Shown here in pieces: positions 8,589 to 17,417 of a stretch of DNA of 22,311 bases. Made by a program: the position numbers and the translations under genes. This stretch comes from Thalassiosira profunda (taxonomy: Eukaryota > Bacillariophyta > Thalassiosirophyceae > Thalassiosirales > Thalassiosiraceae): NCBI GenBank assembly GCA_036939355.1, contig JALLAP010000796.1, forward strand, positions 1-22,311, given 5' to 3'. The notes below the pieces were generated by a model that worked only from the letters and a program-made list of their open reading frames with translations, did no database searches and had not been told where the DNA came from. The first letter of the stretch is position 1. Every line of letters begins with the position of its first letter.

Positions 8589-10346
8589 ATGATGTGGGGC
8601 ACCGCCAAGAAGGCCGAGGAGCCGCCGCCCGAGTCCCTCGGCAGGGACCGCAGCTACCTCCGCGCGCTGCACCCGGCGCCCTCCGGGGCGTCCAGCGACT
8701 CGAGCCCGTTCGACGAGCGGTCCGCCGCGGAGAGGGTTGCCGCCGCGCGGGTTGCTGCTGTGAGCGTCGAGGAAAAGAAGGAGAGCGATGCCGGCCTGGA
8801 CGGGGCGCAGTTCGATGACGCCTGGGAAAGCGCCGCCGCCGCCGCTGGCATCGCGAATGAGCGACCGGCCGAGGCCGCGCCCAAGGTACCCGGAATCCTG
8901 TCCGCGTCCTTCCACGCCTCCCGCGATCGCGCCTCTCCCGACAGCCTCGCCGACCTCAAGGGCGAACTCCTCTACTACTCCGGCAAGGCCCCGCTCACCA
9001 AAGAAGAGCTCATCTACTTCAGCCACCGCGCCTCTCCTTCGTCGCTCGGGGATCGCTCCGGGGACAGCCGCAGCACCAAACGCAGCGGCAACATCTCGTG
9101 CTTCTCGTACAAGAGCCAACCTTCCGCGCACTCCTCGACTTACTCGACCAACAGCATCATGAGTCGGACCTCCAGCCGGGGCACCGCGGCGTCGTCGAAA
9201 ATGAGCGCGGAGGAGGCCGCGGCGGCGTACGATGCCATCTGTCCGCCCCGGCCGGAATCCGCGCTGAGTGGTGAATCGCGCGGTTCGAGGAGCAGCGCGG
9301 ACGGACCCCAGCCGCGCGATCTCGAGGTGGCGCCGTCGGCGGCCGAGGAGACGCAGTACACCGCCGCCGGCACTCAGTACACCTTGCGTGGCAAGGGTGA
9401 GGAAAAGGAGGAGAGTCCGTTCGACGAGCCGGAAGCAGAGAGCGAGGAGGCGGACGCGAACGAGCCCAAGGAAGCGGGAGGCGAGGATGATGCCGATGAC
9501 GAGGAGCCAGGACTAACCACTGTTGTGTCGCCGTCGACGCCGCGCCTGTCCGATCACATTGGTCAAACTGCGCAGGAGAAAGAAGAAGACGACGATGCGC
9601 TTGATGTGCCACATAATGTTGCAACATTCGCTGCGTCCAGCCAAAGCACCCGTGGCAAGATGTCGCTCCGGGAGCTTAAGTCCAAGCGCCTCTTTGGCAA
9701 GAGCAAGAAAGCCTCAAATGCGGCTGAGGTCGATGAGGAGAAGGAGGGTGTTGCCACAAAGGTTCAGGTTCTCTCGGGAGGTGACGAGGAGGACGATAAG
9801 ATCGAGCTCGCCTATGGGTCGGTTCCGCTGCAGGATTCTGCTAAGGCTGCTACCATGTCCCGCGTGGGATCGACCAAGTCTCACCTTACCGAGGGCACGG
9901 CGAACCTCACTCTCGATACCAAGGAAGAGGAGGAGGAAGATGAAGCGCCGGCAGCAGTGATGGCATCGAACAACAGCACGAACGGAATGCTCTCTCATCT
10001 GTTGGCGTGTGCGGCTCCCTTCGGGTACGGGTGCGAATCGCCCGGAAACTTCAGCCAGCATCGTCTCGAGCGTGCCGCTGACTCTCCTCCCATGCTCTTG
10101 TACGAGGACGATGTGGACGAGGCGTTGAACGTCGAGGTGGACGACGAGAAACTGTACATTGGTGAGGAGTTTGAGGCGCTGCGTCAGTTGCACGATGAGC
10201 TGGCTGAGGAGGACACCCAATCCGAGTTCGATGGGGAGAAGAAGTTGGATGATGACTCGCAACAGAAGAAGGGGAAGATGGGGCTGTTCAAGCGAAGGAA
10301 GGGGAAGAAGACAACGGCACTTGATCGCCCAGTTGAGATGAACTGA
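8589..10346 (+). CDS. Large acidic, serine-rich, mostly disordered protein of unknown function
   Basis: A single exon encodes 585 residues from tandem ATGs (8589 and 8592). The protein is dominated by Glu/Asp, Ser and Ala runs with many acidic blocks (for example EEEEEDEAP) and no transmembrane helix. Two islands look more ordered. One near residues 130-150 reads ELLYYSGKAPLTKEELIYFS. One around 460-480 reads LSHLLACAAPFGYGC and contains two cysteines. The tail is basic (KRRKGKK). I do not recognise a domain. The length of open frame in GC-rich DNA, with consistent coding-like composition, supports a real gene, and the disordered protein three genes downstream has a similar style. A 68-codon upstream frame stops inside the start codon region. 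An intron cannot be excluded. Confidence 0.75.
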   Translation: MMWGTAKKAEEPPPESLGRDRSYLRALHPAPSGASSDSSPFDERSAAERVAAARVAAVSVEEKKESDAGLDGAQFDDAWESAAAAAGIANERPAEAAPKVPGILSASFHASRDRASPDSLADLKGELLYYSGKAPLTKEELIYFSHRASPSSLGDRSGDSRSTKRSGNISCFSYKSQPSAHSSTYSTNSIMSRTSSRGTAASSKMSAEEAAAAYDAICPPRPESALSGESRGSRSSADGPQPRDLEVAPSAAEETQYTAAGTQYTLRGKGEEKEESPFDEPEAESEEADANEPKEAGGEDDADDEEPGLTTVVSPSTPRLSDHIGQTAQEKEEDDDALDVPHNVATFAASSQSTRGKMSLRELKSKRLFGKSKKASNAAEVDEEKEGVATKVQVLSGGDEEDDKIELAYGSVPLQDSAKAATMSRVGSTKSHLTEGTANLTLDTKEEEEEDEAPAAVMASNNSTNGMLSHLLACAAPFGYGCESPGNFSQHRLERAADSPPMLLYEDDVDEALNVEVDDEKLYIGEEFEALRQLHDELAEEDTQSEFDGEKKLDDDSQQKKGKMGLFKRRKGKKTTALDRPVEMN

Positions 10347-10440
10347 GGTGGAGGAGGCAGAGCTGTAAAAGAGGACAAGGGAGATGCATTAAAAGCTGTA
10401 GAGAGACAACATTCATGATACAGCGGAGAAAGAGTGGATA

Positions 10441-11418
10441 TCAATCGCTCTCCAAAGCAACCTTTCTCCTTCGGAACTCCTGTATCAAGGGTCTAAGTTT
10501 CGTCATGATCCCCATCACACTCGCCTCGTGCTGCTTGACAAGCATATCCCTCCGTTCCTTCGGTATATCCTCGTCTCCACCGCCATCCTTCCCACCATAG
10601 TTGCAAACGATGCACTCCAATAGGGACTCCAGATATTCATCGCTATACACCGCCCTCGAAATGACTCTTTGCAGCGGACTTTGCGCAAAGAACTCTTGTG
10701 CCTCATCGTAGCTGGTGAATTGCAGCACGTCCTTCGACAGCATCACATCCTTCTTCTCATTGACGTTCGTGCCGTTGCACCACACGGTGAAGCAAACTCT
10801 CCGTACTTTCGATGGCAGCACGCGGTGCAAAACCCTGTCGCTGTAAAAGAAGACCGCCCGCCGGTGCAACGGAGGTATCACGATGCGCTTCCCTAAGAAG
10901 GGCCACAGGCAAATCTCGCCCCCGTCCCCTGATTCCCAGCTAGGATTGAGATATATGACGCAAGTCAGCTTGCGCTTGTTGGGCGGGCCGGGATTGTCGT
11001 AGTGCCACGGGAAGCTCCCGCCGCCGCTGTTCAGTTGCACTTTGATGGCCGGGGGTGCATCGGTATCGAGCGATAGCAACGATGATGTCGCTGGCTGTGC
11101 TCTATCGACTTCGTCCATCTGCTGCACAAACGAAGGGCCTAGCTCAGTCACCACCTCCTCCCACGCACCCAAATCGCCAAAGGCACTGGTGCGGCTCGGA
11201 TCGGATAGATCCATCTCGTACACGCTCGGCTTCATCAGTCTCTGGCCTCCGAATTGGAATTGGTGCTGCTGAAACTGCCCGTCGGAATGCAACCGCTCGG
11301 CATCGTCCAGGAGCCGGTCCGCGAGTTCCTGCGGCAGGAAATTGTCGACCACGGCGTGGTTGTCCTCGCACAGTCGGTGGAGTAGGTCGGAGGTGATGGG
11401 CAGCTTCGCGTCGACCAT
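10441..11418 (-). CDS. 2-oxoglutarate/Fe(II)-dependent oxygenase (prolyl hydroxylase-like)
   Basis: A single exon encodes 325 residues. The iron ligands of the double-stranded beta-helix fold are visible. WHYDNPG supplies His139 and Asp141. LHRVLP supplies the distal His198, followed eight or nine residues later by Arg206/207, which would bind 2-oxoglutarate. Between them, LTCVIYLNPSW and GGEICLWPF match the core strands of P4H/PHD-like oxygenases. The N-terminal VVDNFLPQELADRLLDDAE is the typical lead-in helix. The enzyme would couple 2-oxoglutarate decarboxylation to hydroxylation of an unknown substrate, protein or small molecule. No signal peptide is seen, so cytosolic or nuclear action is likely. 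The last 100 residues are helical and not family-specific. It converges with the preceding gene at 94 bp. Confidence 0.88.
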   Translation of the reverse strand: MVDAKLPITSDLLHRLCEDNHAVVDNFLPQELADRLLDDAERLHSDGQFQQHQFQFGGQRLMKPSVYEMDLSDPSRTSAFGDLGAWEEVVTELGPSFVQQMDEVDRAQPATSSLLSLDTDAPPAIKVQLNSGGGSFPWHYDNPGPPNKRKLTCVIYLNPSWESGDGGEICLWPFLGKRIVIPPLHRRAVFFYSDRVLHRVLPSKVRRVCFTVWCNGTNVNEKKDVMLSKDVLQFTSYDEAQEFFAQSPLQRVISRAVYSDEYLESLLECIVCNYGGKDGGGDEDIPKERRDMLVKQHEASVMGIMTKLRPLIQEFRRRKVALESD

Positions 11419-11700
11419 GATGTTTCCAGCCCCATGCGATGCAGATGCAGATGATGCAGCGCCTGCAAACGAGGACGCCGCGGCGGGCAGGAGTATGAGT
11501 GATTGGTAGGTGATTGATGGTGAGGGTGATGGGTGATGGGTGATCGATGGGGATGGCGATGGCGGCTAGCTGGTGCTTGCGACGTACTTACGTACGAGTG
11601 TACGTATGTAGCTTCACCTTCACAATCTCACACAATCTCAAGGTCGCCTCCGCCTCGATCGAGTTTGCCCACCCCCTGGACCACCGCCGTGCCCTGTATC
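11419..11700. promoter_or_regulatory. Divergent promoter with GATGG repeats and TACGTA palindromes
   Basis: This 282-bp gap separates the oxygenase and the small membrane protein genes. GATGG/GATTG-type short repeats fill about 11498-11565. Two TACGTA palindromes follow at 11589-11594 and 11601-11606 within an ACGT-rich stretch. The pair CACAATCTCA is directly repeated near 11621-11640. Confidence 0.5.
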
Positions 11701-12402
11701 ATGTCCTCAGCAAAGCCAAGGCTCGCCCACGAGTAGGTGTCGCGGTGATGCACATCTTGTGCGCTATTTGCATGCATCTTCTCATTCACTTTGTGTCTCC
11801 TCTCTGCACGTCACGTCATGCACCAACTCGACAACGCAGGGCGCTGCACGACGTCTCCCAATCCGTGCGCTTCCTCGCAATCGGAGCCGTCAGCAACGCC
11901 CTCTTCATGACAGTCTACAACTATTTGGTGCTCACATTCGAGCACGCATACAGCGCGGCCTCCATTTATGCCGCCTTCTACGCGCTCTACATCCCCGTCG
12001 GCCACGCGCTGCAAGTGAGTTTTCGACGTGCAATCGGCATACTTAGTCTATTAGCACGGATCTTACCTTTCGTTGCAGTGCCTCTTCGTCTTTGGCTGGC
12101 CTGCCGACTACCTCCCCTCGCTATTGGCAAATGCTCCCATCGGTCTGACGGCAATGGTGATTGGGACGGCACTCACTGGTTTCCTTTCGAAGATGGAATT
12201 CAATGCTACCGCGGAAGATTGGATATCGTCGATCTTTGGGACGCCGCAACGCGACCATTCCGAGGAGGAGGGGGAGTTCTACAGCTCGTTGGTGGTGATG
12301 GTGGCAACGGGAGTTTGGTGCTACGTGCTGGGACAGATCGTGAACGCGGAGAAGCCGGCGGAGAAGAAGAAGGCGGAGAAGGATCCAGCGAAGGAGTTGT
12401 AG
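11701..12402 (+). CDS. Small multi-spanning membrane protein, possibly GtrA-like
   Basis: Three exons (11701-11732, 11840-12014, 12079-12402) give 176 residues. Intron 1 is 107 bp (GTAGGT to CGCAG) and intron 2 is 64 bp (GTGAGT to TTGCAG), and frames are kept across both. After a 17-residue start come four likely helices: FLAIGAVSNALFMTVYNYLV, an Ala/Tyr-rich helix ending at GHALQ, APIGLTAMVIGTALTGFL and SLVVMVATGVWCYVLGQIV. The C-terminus is Lys/Glu-rich. The opening RFLAIGAVSN and the later LFVFG recall GtrA-family polyprenyl-linked sugar flippase proteins. The match is weak, so treat the family as tentative. A CACATCTTGTGC copy lies in intron 1. The gene start is the least certain element, because exon 1 encodes only ten and two-thirds codons. 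Confidence 0.72.
11751..11762 (+). promoter_or_regulatory. CACATCTTGTGC motif, copy in first intron
   Basis: This exact 12-mer lies 18 bp inside intron 1 of the small membrane protein gene, 50 bp after the chosen ATG. If that first exon is wrong, the motif would be in the promoter or leader. Confidence 0.4.
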
Positions 12403-12563
12403 AAAAGGAGAGACGTCCATTGGCAATGTGGATATGGACACAGGACAGGGCATTGTGCCAATCCTATCCAACACAAACAAGAAGTCTTGCATGCAAAATG
12501 TACACCTATCTCATTTCATGAATCATTTGCTGGAAGCATGATGCGGCGTTATTCCCTCTCAAT

Positions 12564-13820
12564 CTACCCTCCTCTCCGGATGAACGTGATCTTCCTAACC
12601 CGATCCATCCTCCGGGCCATCATGCTGGTCACATCTGCTGCGCTCATGCAACTGGCATCCTCGTCGTCAATCGCCACCAACACATCGTTTGGCCGCAGCA
12701 AGTTCTCCACCGGCGACCCCCTGCGGACCTTGTGCACCACCGGCTGCCCGTTCACTACGTCGATGGCCACGCCAATCTTCCCGGGCGGTGCAAAGATGTG
12801 TTGCCGTGGATGATTGTTCAGTTCCTCCGTGTAAGATAGCGTGGCCTTTTGGACGGTGTTGGTGCCCGGGGCAGGAAAGAGAGTAGCGTGAGGAGTAGCA
12901 CGCGACGGCGCGAAATCGATTTGTTCCTCGTGCATGCCGTGCCGGTTCCTCGGAGGGTCGTCCTTGTAGCCTGTGTATGAAGGCGCGCTGTCGTGGTAGA
13001 CGTCGCGGGCTCCCGGACTCGATCCCGAGGGGTTGAACGAGTAGTCGTCCGTCATGGGCTGTTTTGCCATGCCGGCGGAGCTCAGGGACGTGTGAGCGGA
13101 GGAAATCTCCTTGGATCGGAATCGGTACGCCTCAAGCACCTGCTCCTTCCGGTAATGCCTCCACGAAGCGTACATCAGCCCCGCGAACGCGATAGATCCC
13201 AATACGATCGCCACGATCGAGGCGGTGTTCAGTGTGTCGTTCGACATTCCCAATGTCTCATTTGATGCATTCTCTTCGTCGCTATCGCTCGGCGTCTGCG
13301 AATGAACTCTCTCAAAATCGGCCAAGACCACTCGTTCTACCCCTGAAAAGTACGGATCCCCCGATCCGTGCATGTACCCAATCAGGTGGTCTTGGAACTT
13401 GTCGCAGACGTGAATGAGCATCTTGCGAAAGTTATCGGCAGGGATGGAGTCGATGTCCGATTCCTGAGTGTACTCTGCCGAGACCACTGTTGAGAATGAC
13501 AGCGTATGCTGCCCATTACTGTTGGGCATGCTGGCTTGACGCTCGACCACCTTTCCATCCCTCAATAGATGATCGTCAAAGACGTTGACTGCAATGATCG
13601 TGACGTGATAGACCTGCTGGTCCCGAAATATCTTGGTCAGAAATGCCGTCAATGTTTCGGAGAAGGTGGTCTTGCGATCATCGTTGAAGTCGATGCTTGG
13701 GCTGACGGAGGTGATGCGGGCGGAGAGGGTGGCCGAAAGAAAGGGGCTGCGGGGCGCGTTGATTGCCGCTGCGGCCACCGCGAGGTGGAGCAGCGCCAGC
13801 AGAAGTAAGAGCGACCTCAT
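12564..13820 (-). CDS. Single-pass type I membrane protein with cytoplasmic PDZ domain
   Basis: A single exon encodes 418 residues. Residues 1-19 form a strong signal peptide (MRSLLLLLALLHLAVAAAA). The lumenal or extracellular part (20-198) has a folded-looking region at 35-175 and an acidic juxtamembrane stretch with three N-glycosylation sequons (Asn184, 187, 194). A transmembrane helix spans about 199-220 and is followed by a basic stop-transfer (RHYRKE). A flexible Ser/Pro/Tyr-rich linker runs to about 343. Residues 344-415 form a PDZ domain: GKIGVAI as the carboxylate-binding loop, GSPVENLLRPNDVLVAIDDE and the final strand KITFIRR. Known PDZ domains bind C-terminal peptides, so it may gather cytosolic partners at a membrane. 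The ligand of the ectodomain is unknown. ATG 13820 is chosen because the signal peptide starts there; the extra 26 residues upstream are arginine-rich. Confidence 0.85.
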   Translation of the reverse strand: MRSLLLLLALLHLAVAAAAINAPRSPFLSATLSARITSVSPSIDFNDDRKTTFSETLTAFLTKIFRDQQVYHVTIIAVNVFDDHLLRDGKVVERQASMPNSNGQHTLSFSTVVSAEYTQESDIDSIPADNFRKMLIHVCDKFQDHLIGYMHGSGDPYFSGVERVVLADFERVHSQTPSDSDEENASNETLGMSNDTLNTASIVAIVLGSIAFAGLMYASWRHYRKEQVLEAYRFRSKEISSAHTSLSSAGMAKQPMTDDYSFNPSGSSPGARDVYHDSAPSYTGYKDDPPRNRHGMHEEQIDFAPSRATPHATLFPAPGTNTVQKATLSYTEELNNHPRQHIFAPPGKIGVAIDVVNGQPVVHKVRRGSPVENLLRPNDVLVAIDDEDASCMSAADVTSMMARRMDRVRKITFIRRGG

Positions 13821-14268
13821 CTTGGGCACTGCCTTTGCTTCCGCTACGATTGGTCGCCGTCGCCGCGCTCCTCGAAAAAGATAGTGCGTCTTGTGCACTA
13901 AGCCGCCTTCGTCGCCCTTTCCGCTTCCACTACGGGTGGTCGGCGTCGCCCACTGCTACCAACCGCGAGGTGCTTGCAAGTCGAAGAGAGAGGGTGCCAT
14001 CATTCCGTGCCCACTCACTCAGATGATGCATGCACGCACTTGGCATAAGTCAAATTCACGTTAGGGATGTATAGTACGTAGGAACTATAGTACTTATCTC
14101 TTGCTCAAAAATCCCTGTCGGTGCACCTTGCGTCATTGCAACTCTCGGCGGCGCCGACTCCTCCCTCAACTCGGAGCAGCAACATGATCAGCACTCATTA
14201 TTCATCAGCGCAGCACTGGCTTCGACGGCTATCAGTTGCTACACAATCAGCCTACGAACCAAGCCAAG
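13821..14268. promoter_or_regulatory. Divergent intergenic region between the PDZ protein and disordered-protein genes
   Basis: This 448-bp gap contains AGTGCGTCTTGTGCACT at about 13884-13900, a near match to the recurrent 12-mer and itself an inverted repeat. A TACGTA palindrome lies at 14075-14080, flanked by two ATAGTAC copies (about 14071 and 14086). I see no gene; a short frame starting at ATG 14184 overlaps the next gene out of frame. Confidence 0.45.
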
Positions 14269-15399
14269 ATGGGGAGAGCCGCAGCATTCACCACCCACGC
14301 CGACGATGGCGGAGGCGTGTTCTTCTTCTCCCGCAGGGCGGGCCTCTCCGCGCCCCCTTCCGCACGTGGGGGCACGCCCGTTTCCTATGCGTCGTCAAAC
14401 GCCACGTCCAAATCGTCCGTCCCGCCGCCGCCGCCACCGGCGAGAGAGAACCCCGTCGCTTTCCCCGATGCTGTTCCGGATACCCTCGACAGGACCACCT
14501 CTCTCGGCAGCGAGAGCTTGGGCGCAGCCTCCCTGCCCTTCTGGTCGAAGCGCGAGCAGGTCAGCTACGATGAGGATGCGATCGTCGAAAGTGGCAGAAA
14601 GCGTTGTGATCACGTCGCGCAGAGCCGGCTGGACGCGCCTAACGAGAAGTGGAGAGAGCTCCTTCCGGGCACCACCAGCAGCCGTTTGAGCAGGGTGGAG
14701 CGATCGCTCGAGAAGCTCAAGTCGAAGCGAGCGAGCAACGTGTCCGGAAAATATAACGCTGACTACGAGGCAGTTGTCGCCAGTGCGCTCACCGCCCCCA
14801 TGCCGGAGGCCCAGGGCGCGATCCTCCCCGCGGCCTCGAGCATCTCGGTCGCGTCCTCCAGCATCGACGCGTTTTCCGCGAGGGGGTCCAACAGCTTCGA
14901 GAGCATTACCGAGGCTAGCGATAGCCTTGACGAGTTGGAGTCGGTCAGATCGCAACCTGTGGACGATGTCAACGCTGGCCTGATGGGTGGCTTATTTGGC
15001 AGCTTGTGGTGCGCAGCAAATGGTGATGCGGGTGTTGGGGAGGCGGAGCAGAGGGATCAGGAGGAGGAACAGCCAGAGAGGGAGCTGGATGGAGCACGCG
15101 ATGGCGGCCTAAAAGCTAGCGGGATGAAGGTGCGATCCAAGATCATCTACCGCTCCAAAGTCGTCCCGGGCGTCGAAACAGTGCCCTACAAGAGCGGCAC
15201 GGTCATTGTCGATGCAGTCTCCCTGAAGATCGACGACATTGCAAACAAGCTCGAAACGAAGCGAGAGAAGCGCAGGGAGAAGCAGCGGAGCAAAAGAAAG
15301 ATGAGAGCGAAGAACGCAAAGCTGCCAAAGAGTAGGAGCAGCACGAAGAAAGATGAGGAGTTGCTGTCCAAGCTCGAGGTGCGCTACGATGTGCAGTAG
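14269..15399 (+). CDS. Ser-rich disordered protein with basic coiled-coil C-terminus, unknown function
   Basis: A single exon encodes 376 residues. The first 250 residues are low-complexity Ser/Ala/Pro with a hexaproline (about 52-57) and a short helical island near 145-165 (RVERSLEKLKSKR). A Gly/Leu/Cys island (GGLFGSLWCAANG) sits near 243. The segment IIYRSKVVPGVETVPYKSGT looks like an ordered strand pair. Residues about 325-376 are a long Lys/Arg/Glu helix, probably a coiled coil or nucleic-acid-binding tail. I recognise no family. Composition and the Leu/Cys/Ala island resemble the disordered protein at 8589-10346, which may mean shared ancestry or only shared style. ATG 14269 is the first in frame; earlier codons lack an ATG. 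Confidence 0.72.
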   Translation: MGRAAAFTTHADDGGGVFFFSRRAGLSAPPSARGGTPVSYASSNATSKSSVPPPPPPARENPVAFPDAVPDTLDRTTSLGSESLGAASLPFWSKREQVSYDEDAIVESGRKRCDHVAQSRLDAPNEKWRELLPGTTSSRLSRVERSLEKLKSKRASNVSGKYNADYEAVVASALTAPMPEAQGAILPAASSISVASSSIDAFSARGSNSFESITEASDSLDELESVRSQPVDDVNAGLMGGLFGSLWCAANGDAGVGEAEQRDQEEEQPERELDGARDGGLKASGMKVRSKIIYRSKVVPGVETVPYKSGTVIVDAVSLKIDDIANKLETKREKRREKQRSKRKMRAKNAKLPKSRSSTKKDEELLSKLEVRYDVQ

Positions 15400-15613
15400 C
15401 TTGATGTGAAGTGATCGGGTTAGCCGGCTGTCAATCGTTGTCGGCAATACAGCACTTTTGAAGCGCCCATTGGTCTGTCAAGACCTCTGAGTTTCTGGCT
15501 AACCTAGCACCAAGGAAACTCAATGCTAAGATGCATCCCGGCCTCGCTGCCCCACTTTCCGCATCTTTCATCTTTACTTCCTTTGCATCGTCACAGCAGC
15601 GTGTTTCGTCACA

Positions 15614-16914
15614 CTACCACGCACTTGCTTTTCCATGCGAAACGAAGAAGTCTCGCTGTTCACTCTTCAGCTCGTCGCAAGAGTCCTTGAAAGCCCGCAG
15701 TGTATTAGCGAATTCCTCTTTGGTCACGTCGCCCATCCTGTATCCTTCCTTCACCGCGTTTAGAGCCGGCTCATAGCCACACTCTGCAGCAATCATAGAG
15801 TGCTGCATGGCCCGGCGGTAATGTTTGGCTTGCATTTCAAACGAGGCAAGGTTGGTCCGTGCCATCACGTGCCCCGCAATGGCGGCTCGCTCCCAATAGT
15901 GCTTCGCTCTCTCCGTGTCTTCCTCTACCCCATCAACTGTTACGCCCAAACCAGGAGTGTACGCCATCGCGATGGAAGCAAGGCAGTCAACGGATCCCAG
16001 CTCCGCTCCGCGCTGCCAGAGCTTAAATGCCCTCTTCGTATCTTGCGGAACGTATCCAGCCCCATTCATCCACGACAAATGCGTCCCTACAGGTCGAGGA
16101 GTTAGAGTGAGAGCAGTTAATTCAGAGTACGCAGTTCGCCAAGACCTCTCACCCATGATGTGGTACGCTCTTGCGTCATTCTTCTCCATGCGCTGTTCAA
16201 GTCTCTGGATAAACTCGGCGTCGCTCCGCCCATCAGGTGCCCGACAGAATGGACAAGACCGAGAATGCGACATGTTTTGGATTTGCGAGTAGAACACACA
16301 TCCCCCGCATATCTGCTGACCGCAACAGGGGGCATATGTGGTGTCCCTTGGATCTATCGGGAGGCGGAGCATGCAAATCGGACAGTCGTCTGGAGGAGGC
16401 GGGCGTTTGAAGAGGAGATCACAGCGAATGTCGTCCACGCGCCTTTTGCATTCAGCCTTATGCAGCTTGCGATGATTCTTCTGGCAAGTGCCAGAGCAGT
16501 ACTTCACCATCTTGCAAGCTCCCTTGCGTGACGAGCAAGAGTATTGCATTAGATTCATCAGAACAATATCCACAAGAATACAGATACGGGTTGTCATCTG
16601 TCATAACTCACGCAATACCGAAGGCCATCTCCGCAGTTCCCGCATCCGGCACATTTGTGAAGGCTTGCAGACTTTCTGATGCAGCCATCATCATCCCATT
16701 TTGCGTAGATGAAGTTCTGCAATTGGTCATCTAGGCGAACCTGATACGGTCCGATTTCCTTCACGTACTTTTTTCCGTCGTTGGAAAGGACGTGATCTTC
16801 GTATCGAACTTGGATCACAGTGCCTGTCATCCAACCGCTCATGATGCCCATGTTGCAGTCCACTCGATCCCCCACCTTGAAGCGCAACGGCTGGTCCTCG
16901 GTGCTGTTGGACAT
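15614..16914 (-). CDS. MYND and RING-like zinc finger protein with Sel1 repeats
   Basis: Three exons (16612-16914, 16153-16522, 15614-16086) give 381 residues. Introns are 89 bp (GTGAGT to CGCAAG) and 66 bp (GTGAGA to CTGTAG). Residues 10-80 form an SH3/Tudor-like beta domain (FKVGDRVDC, GTVIQVRYED, GPYQVRLDD). Residues 88-126 are a MYND finger (CAGC, then CGACKMVKYC, CQKNH, HKAEC) that becomes contiguous only after splicing. Residues 148-194 are RING-like (CPIC, CC, ICGGC, CPFC). From about 225 onward are Sel1-type helical repeats (KRAFKLWQRGAELGS, ERAKHYWERAAIAGH). I know the same order from diatom proteins, where it forms a large family. A ubiquitin-ligase or protein-scaffold role is plausible but not shown. 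The second intron is a multiple of three, so an unspliced reading stays open. ATG 16914 is the first ATG. Confidence 0.9.
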
Positions 16915-17417
16915 TTGGACCAGTTGGTTGGGCAAGCTGAGATCTATCCGCGTCCCCCACCCCACCTAAGATATGTATGAACGTGTGTGAGAGAATCCTT
17001 GCGATAACCACGACATCCACTGCAATTTTTATCGCCATGACATAGCCGGCAATTGCTCCCCTCGCTGCCCAATCTCGACATGCCGCCCGCCCATCAATGC
17101 AATTCCGCAAGCGTCATTGGACGAACAAGCGTTATCCCGCCAATAAAAATGGACCCCGACCGACAGAGTTCCTCCGCCGCCACGATGGGTCTCGAGGGGG
17201 TCGCCCGGCTCGTAGGGAGTGTCAACTTACCTGTCCTGTGAGGCGTGGCAACGGAAGTGCGGTTGGGCGGGGAAGCAGGGGGTGAAGAGGAAGAGTGGAA
17301 GAGGTGAGGGGTGAGGCTACTACGTATTACAGAGAAGTACGTACGTAAGTACGCTGAGCTCCTGGGTCCTCGCTCTCGGCGACTAAAGGGCACGCCGTAG
17401 GGAGCAACGGGAGCAAC
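16915..17417. promoter_or_regulatory. Divergent region between the MYND and RINT1-like genes
   Basis: This 503-bp gap may include a leader intron of the MYND gene. On the minus strand ACAG-GTAAGT near 17234 matches a strong donor, and TATCTTAG near 16968 matches an acceptor. Three TACGTA palindromes lie at 17321-17326, 17338-17343 and 17342-17347, 71-97 bp upstream of ATG 17418. No convincing gene is seen; short frames in several registers lack conserved features. Confidence 0.4.

Noticed and set aside
8309..8818. 169-residue plus frame overlapping the start of the acidic protein
   Set aside because: It overlaps the strongly coding frame in another register and turns Arg/Gly-rich, typical of a shadow.
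14184..14573. Alternative gene from ATG 14184, out of frame with the disordered protein
   Set aside because: It overlaps the longer frame and reads as Arg/Pro-rich shadow sequence that stops early.
16087..16152. Coding reading through the second MYND-gene intron
   Set aside because: The 66-bp stretch is open in frame but inserts a non-family sequence into the first Sel1 repeat. Removing it at GTGAGA/CTGTAG restores the repeat.
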